Source of the DNA: Opitutia bacterium
Lineage (GTDB): Bacteria; Verrucomicrobiota; Verrucomicrobiae; Opitutales; UBA953
Length of the DNA stretch: 33,896 bases
Direction: 5' to 3'
NCBI GenBank assembly: GCA_947465345.1
Contig: CANHZL010000006.1
Span: forward strand, 1 to 33,896
The position numbers and the translations under genes are program-made. The notes below the pieces were generated by a model. The model saw only the letters and a list, made by a program, of their open reading frames with translations. It was not told the DNA's origin and ran no database searches. Positions 31,028 through 33,896 of this stretch are shown here, piece by piece; positions within the stretch are counted from its first letter, which is position 1, and every line of letters starts with the position of its first letter.

Positions 31028-31474
31028 TCAAAGCGCGGTTTTCCGAGCCGGCCGACCTTCGTCGACTTCGATGTAGTCGAACATCGTCTCCACGCCCGCC
31101 TCCACCGTTAGACCGTTTTCCTTGAGGCGGCGGAGGAGCACCTCGTTGGCTTCATCGCGCCAACCGCGCTTGGTCATGAAGCCATTCCAAATCTCGATGT
31201 CGTTCGTGGAAAGTTTGCGACCCGAGGCTTCGGCCCAAGCGAGGACCTGTTCCATGGTCGCGGCCGGATTCTGGAGCACCCAGACGCGGAGGTCGTCGTA
31301 CTTGATTCCCAGATACTGGCAGCAGCGGTCGTCAAAAGCCTTCCCGAGGTTGTTCACGAAATCGGCGTGTAACTGGCCGGCGGCGTGCAGGCGGATCTTG
31401 GAGACCAGCCGAGGCAGGTAAACGAAACTGCGGACGGCTTCATAGGGACTGAGGAGACCAGGAAAGAGGGGCAT
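31028..31474 (-). CDS. DUF5069 family protein
   Basis: This 148-residue soluble protein belongs to a family of unknown function frequent in Verrucomicrobiota. Conserved family features are LSPYEAVRSFVYLPRLVSKI with RLHAAGQL, FDDRCCQYLGI and IEIWNGFMTKRGWRDEANE. The paired Cys in RCC and the Trp/Arg-rich end are recurrent in the family. There is no signal peptide, so it is cytoplasmic. Whether it shares a transcript with the two downstream membrane protein genes is doubtful because a hairpin intervenes. A large repeat lies just upstream. No biochemical role is known to me. Confidence 0.85.
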   Translation of the reverse strand: MPLFPGLLSPYEAVRSFVYLPRLVSKIRLHAAGQLHADFVNNLGKAFDDRCCQYLGIKYDDLRVWVLQNPAATMEQVLAWAEASGRKLSTNDIEIWNGFMTKRGWRDEANEVLLRRLKENGLTVEAGVETMFDYIEVDEGRPARKTAL

Positions 31475-31476
31475 GG

Positions 31477-31755
31477 GAGGGGGAAGATGGATGAAAGATG
31501 ACGGAGGACAGATGGCAGAGGAAAGACAAAACCCTAAGATAGGTCTAAGCGGATAGCGGTTGGCGGTTAGCGGTTAGAAAATTGTGGGCCGGGTGGTGGG
31601 CTGGGGTGCCTGAAACCCGGAGCAAGCCGTCCGACTTCCAGCCTCCCTCTGCTTGCGGCACTCCCAACCGCTTACCGCCAACCGCATACATCTGGCATTT
31701 GTCCCTCTTTACCTCCGGTCCTCATGCCCTCTTGTCCTCCTGCCCTCCATTACCT
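31477..31755. repeat. Two-layer nested inverted repeat (locus 8)
   Basis: The inner layer AGCGGATAGCGGTTGGCGGT (starting 31548, to 31577) is inverted as AACCGCTTACCGCCAACCGC (31666-31685). The outer layer 31479-31527 is rich in GATGnnnGAnGACGGAGGACA words. It is loosely inverted as GTCCCTCTTTACCTCCGGTC and CTCATGCCCTCTTGTCCTCC (31701-31740). A third word set (CCTACCCCTACCCC) follows at 31780-31812, right before the SGNH gene. No credible gene was seen in 31475-31820. Confidence 0.72.
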
Positions 31756-31820
31756 TGCCCTCTTCCCCTCCCTGCCTTTACCTACCCCTACCCCAATCCC
31801 CACCCCTGCCCCTGTTTCCC

Positions 31821-32528
31821 ATGAAGCTGCTCCTCGCCTGCCTCCTTGCCGTCTCCGCCTTCGCGGCCGACGTCGCCAAACCCCACATCCCGCTCGCCCA
31901 GCAGCCGCTGCGCATGGCCAAGGACATCGCCGCGTTTGAGGCTGCCGATAAAGCTAACCCGCCTCCGCAACACGCCCTCCTGTTCACCGGCGCCAGCACC
32001 TTGCGCATGTGGAAGAACGTCGCCGAGGAGATGAAACCCTATCCCGTGATCAACCGCGGCTTCGGCGGCTCTTTCACGACCGAAGTCAACGGCTACATGG
32101 ACCGCATCACCCTGCCCTATCACCCACGCGTCGTGGTCTTCCAGTGCGGCGGCAACGACATCAATTCCGGCGACCCGGTCGAAGCCCCGATCGCGCGCAT
32201 CCGCGAGTACCTGGCCCGCCTGCGCAAAGAGAACCCGGACTGCGCCGTAGTCTTCATGGCTACGACCCGTGCGCCATCCCGTAAGGCCAAGTGGGAGCTG
32301 CTCGACGAATATAACCGCCAGCTCCAGCAGATTTGCAAGGACGGCAAAAATCTCTTCTACGTCGACATCAACATTGCGCTCAATCTGCCAAACGGCGAAG
32401 GCAAGCCCGGCAGCTATCTGAAGGACAACCTCCATCCCGCCGCCGACGGCTACAAGGCTATTGCCAGCGTGCTGAAGCCAGCCGTCGATGCCGCCTGGCA
32501 GGCGACGGAAGTGGCTTATAAAAGGTAA
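31821..32528 (+). CDS. Secreted SGNH/GDSL-like hydrolase
   Basis: This is a probable secreted esterase or lipase-like enzyme. From the ATG at 31821 the protein has 235 residues with signal peptide MKLLLACLLAVSAFAADV. SGNH blocks: FTGAST (block I, Ser59; Ala replaces the usual Asp of GDS), NRGFGGS (block II), CGGNDINSG (block III, Asn112) and DNLHP (block V, Asp202 and His205). This is the compact single-domain form, unlike the two-domain enzyme at 22177. The longer in-frame extension translates the upstream repeat and was rejected. Substrate unknown; acyl groups on polysaccharides or lysophospholipids are possible. Confidence 0.88.
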   Translation: MKLLLACLLAVSAFAADVAKPHIPLAQQPLRMAKDIAAFEAADKANPPPQHALLFTGASTLRMWKNVAEEMKPYPVINRGFGGSFTTEVNGYMDRITLPYHPRVVVFQCGGNDINSGDPVEAPIARIREYLARLRKENPDCAVVFMATTRAPSRKAKWELLDEYNRQLQQICKDGKNLFYVDINIALNLPNGEGKPGSYLKDNLHPAADGYKAIASVLKPAVDAAWQATEVAYKR

Positions 32529-32529
32529 T

Positions 32530-32760
32530 AGCGGTTAGCGGTTGGCGGTTAGCGGTTAGGAAGAAACCTGGCCCATCAGCCTGCATTGGATGGGTAGGGT
32601 CGGGACCGCGTCACGACATAGCGCCCACTGAGGCAACTGTACCGAGTATTGAAGCGGCCTGCCACCCGCCACCCGAGACTGCCACCCGCCACCTGAAATT
32701 TCCCGGGAAGTGCTTGGCCTTTGGCTTGCCCCAACCGCCACCCGCTAACCGCCAGCCGCT
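32530..32760. repeat. Nested inverted repeat, GGTTAGC outer and GCCACC inner words (locus 9)
   Basis: The left arm 32530-32560 is AGCGGTTAGCGGTTGGCGGT plus a further unit, starting right after the SGNH stop codon. The right arm 32733-32760 reads AACCGCCACCCGCTAACCGC and ends CAGCCGCT. Inside, TGCCACCCGCCACC units repeat at 32660-32679 and 32680-32699 (17 of 20 identical), matching words at 8727-8764. No credible gene was seen in 32529-32830. Confidence 0.77.
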
Positions 32761-32798
32761 ACCACCTACGATACGGCCAACACCATTCCTTTTGCACT

Positions 32799-32816
32799 TT
32801 GGGGCATTGTCCCCAA
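32799..32816 (+). other. Hairpin in the MFS gene leader
   Basis: TTGGGG (32799-32804) pairs with CCCCAA (32811-32816) around CATTGT, 14 nt before the MFS start codon. It could affect translation; nothing else supports a role. Confidence 0.3.
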
Positions 32817-32830
32817 CTTTGCCCCGTCCC

Positions 32831-33896
32831 ATGCACGAGTCCTCCGCCAGTCCCAACGGTGAACGCTTCCCCAACGGGCCGTTCACGCGCTACATGGTCG
32901 GTGAAGGGATTTCCATGACGGGCACCTGGATGCAAGGGATGGCACTCGGCTGGGTGATGACCGAAGTCGTGGTCCGCGACGGACTACAGCGCTACGAAGG
33001 CCTCCTGCAGGCGGCGCCGCACCTCGCGAGTGGTCTAGTGATGCTAGGACTCTTTCGGCTCGGCGGTGCGTATGCCGATCGCCATGACAAACGCTTCATC
33101 CTGCAGGTCTGCCAACTGGCGCAAATCGGCTTCGCCCTCGCAATCGGCCAGCTCATCGCCCACGGAACCCTGCACACCTGGCATCTGATCGCGGCCGCAG
33201 CCCTGCTGGGTATCTCCAGCTCGTTCGAGATGCCCGCCGCCGCAGCAATCGTGCCCGAACTCGTTGCCAAAGAGAACGTCGCCAAAGCTATCTCCGTGGA
33301 CCGTGCAGTCTTCCACGCCACCCGCCTCGTCGGCCCGGCCGCCGCTGGCTACCTCGTCGGACGTTACGGTGCCGAATGGGCCTTCTACCTGAATGCAGTC
33401 TCTTTCATCGCGCTGATGGTCGCCTTGGCCACGCTACCCCGCCGTCCGCAGGGCACGGTCGAAGAAGAACAGAAACGCCAGGGCGGCGCGGGCGAAGGCT
33501 TCCGCCACGTCCGTCAGGATAAGCCGAGCCTGGCGATGGTCGCCCTCCTCGCCACCAACACGCTCTTCGTCTTCCCGGTCATCATCGTGTTGTTACCGCT
33601 CTACGCGAAGAATGACCTCCACGCCACGCCGGAGCAGATGGGACTCTTAATGCTGTGCTCTGGATTTGGTTCGGTCTCAGGCTCGCTGCTTATCATGGCC
33701 CTCCGGCCGAGCCTCCGTCGACTCGCCATCCTCACTGGCATGGTCCTCGCCTGCGGTGCACTCGTCAGCCTCAGCCAGTCGCATGACCTCATCTGGGCTG
33801 GCGTCTCGCTCGTCTGCCTCGCCGTCGGCGTCTCGACGCTCGTCGGCCTCGCCAATACCATCGTCCAGGAACGCTCGCCCGCCGAGCTACGCGGTC
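32831..33896 (+). CDS. MFS transporter, DHA3/EntS-like, C-terminal part beyond the window
   Basis: The reading frame is open from the ATG at 32831 to the window edge, about 355 residues. The start region has RYMVGEGISMTGTWMQGMAL, a first membrane helix typical of the MFS_3/EntS-like group. Motif A between helices 2 and 3 reads GGAYADRHDKR. RAVFHATRLVGPAAAGYLVG fits the helix 5 region. A central cytoplasmic loop (EEEQKRQGGAGEGFRHVRQD) separates the two six-helix halves. The second half reaches at least helix 10. The family exports siderophores or drugs. The last part, probably 50-60 residues, is missing. No siderophore genes are nearby. Confidence 0.88.
   Translation, partial: MHESSASPNGERFPNGPFTRYMVGEGISMTGTWMQGMALGWVMTEVVVRDGLQRYEGLLQAAPHLASGLVMLGLFRLGGAYADRHDKRFILQVCQLAQIGFALAIGQLIAHGTLHTWHLIAAAALLGISSSFEMPAAAAIVPELVAKENVAKAISVDRAVFHATRLVGPAAAGYLVGRYGAEWAFYLNAVSFIALMVALATLPRRPQGTVEEEQKRQGGAGEGFRHVRQDKPSLAMVALLATNTLFVFPVIIVLLPLYAKNDLHATPEQMGLLMLCSGFGSVSGSLLIMALRPSLRRLAILTGMVLACGALVSLSQSHDLIWAGVSLVCLAVGVSTLVGLANTIVQERSPAELRG

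Noticed and set aside
31477..32760. CRISPR array suggested by recurring short words
   Set aside because: The words are 6-12 bp, degenerate and inverted, without uniform repeats or spacers, and no cas genes are present.

Overview
The window is GC-rich bacterial chromosome, and its gene content points to Verrucomicrobiota, probably an Opitutae-like lineage. The indicators are a DUF1080 (3-keto-disaccharide hydrolase) protein, a DUF5069 protein, two secreted SGNH hydrolases, a PF07399-type Na+/H+ antiporter, an operon of four prepilin-like proteins resembling the Verru_Chthon cassette, and mostly Shine-Dalgarno-poor, pyrimidine-rich leaders. This assignment is inference from protein families; no 16S gene is present.

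Layout. 1-9.9 kb is mostly housekeeping: fabD (cut by the left edge), purH, parB with a secreted coiled-coil/LysM protein, mnmA, ubiE/menG, tRNA-Arg(ACG), a lysine 2,3-aminomutase, the DUF1080 protein and accA, which ends in a strong terminator. 9.9-13.6 kb is a four-gene prepilin-like operon on the minus strand with overlapping start/stop codons. 13.7-21.5 kb holds a Na+/H+ antiporter and a tripartite RND efflux operon (outer-membrane factor, inner-membrane pump, adaptor). The operon is divergent from an AcrR-type repressor, and a perfect inverted-repeat operator overlaps the adaptor start codon. 21.5-24.1 kb has a secreted coiled-coil protein, a two-domain SGNH hydrolase and a YhhQ-type transporter. 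24.1-24.6 kb holds a possible small RNA, a terminator and tRNA-Leu(UAA). 24.6-29.8 kb is trpA followed by a tight plus-strand cluster: pyrB, a dihydroorotase-like gene that has lost its HxH metal motif, a CPBP membrane protease and thiL. 29.8-31.5 kb carries two unassigned membrane proteins, one holin-like with a histone-H1-like tail, and a DUF5069 protein. The window ends with a second SGNH hydrolase and an MFS exporter cut by the right edge.

The most unusual feature is in the spacers. At least nine intergenic regions carry long hyphenated inverted repeats whose arms are built from tandem degenerate short words. Four word families recur: GGGGTAG, GGTTAGCGGTTGGC, GGCACGGGGACA and CCTCGTGCCCT. 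Loci often combine families in nested layers and often begin flush with a stop codon. They are absent from roughly 9.9-24 kb. I do not recognise them as a described repeat class. Other points to check are the predicted non-catalytic PyrC partner of PyrB, hairpins that enclose stop codons, stem-loops upstream of pyrB, and the AcrR operator.
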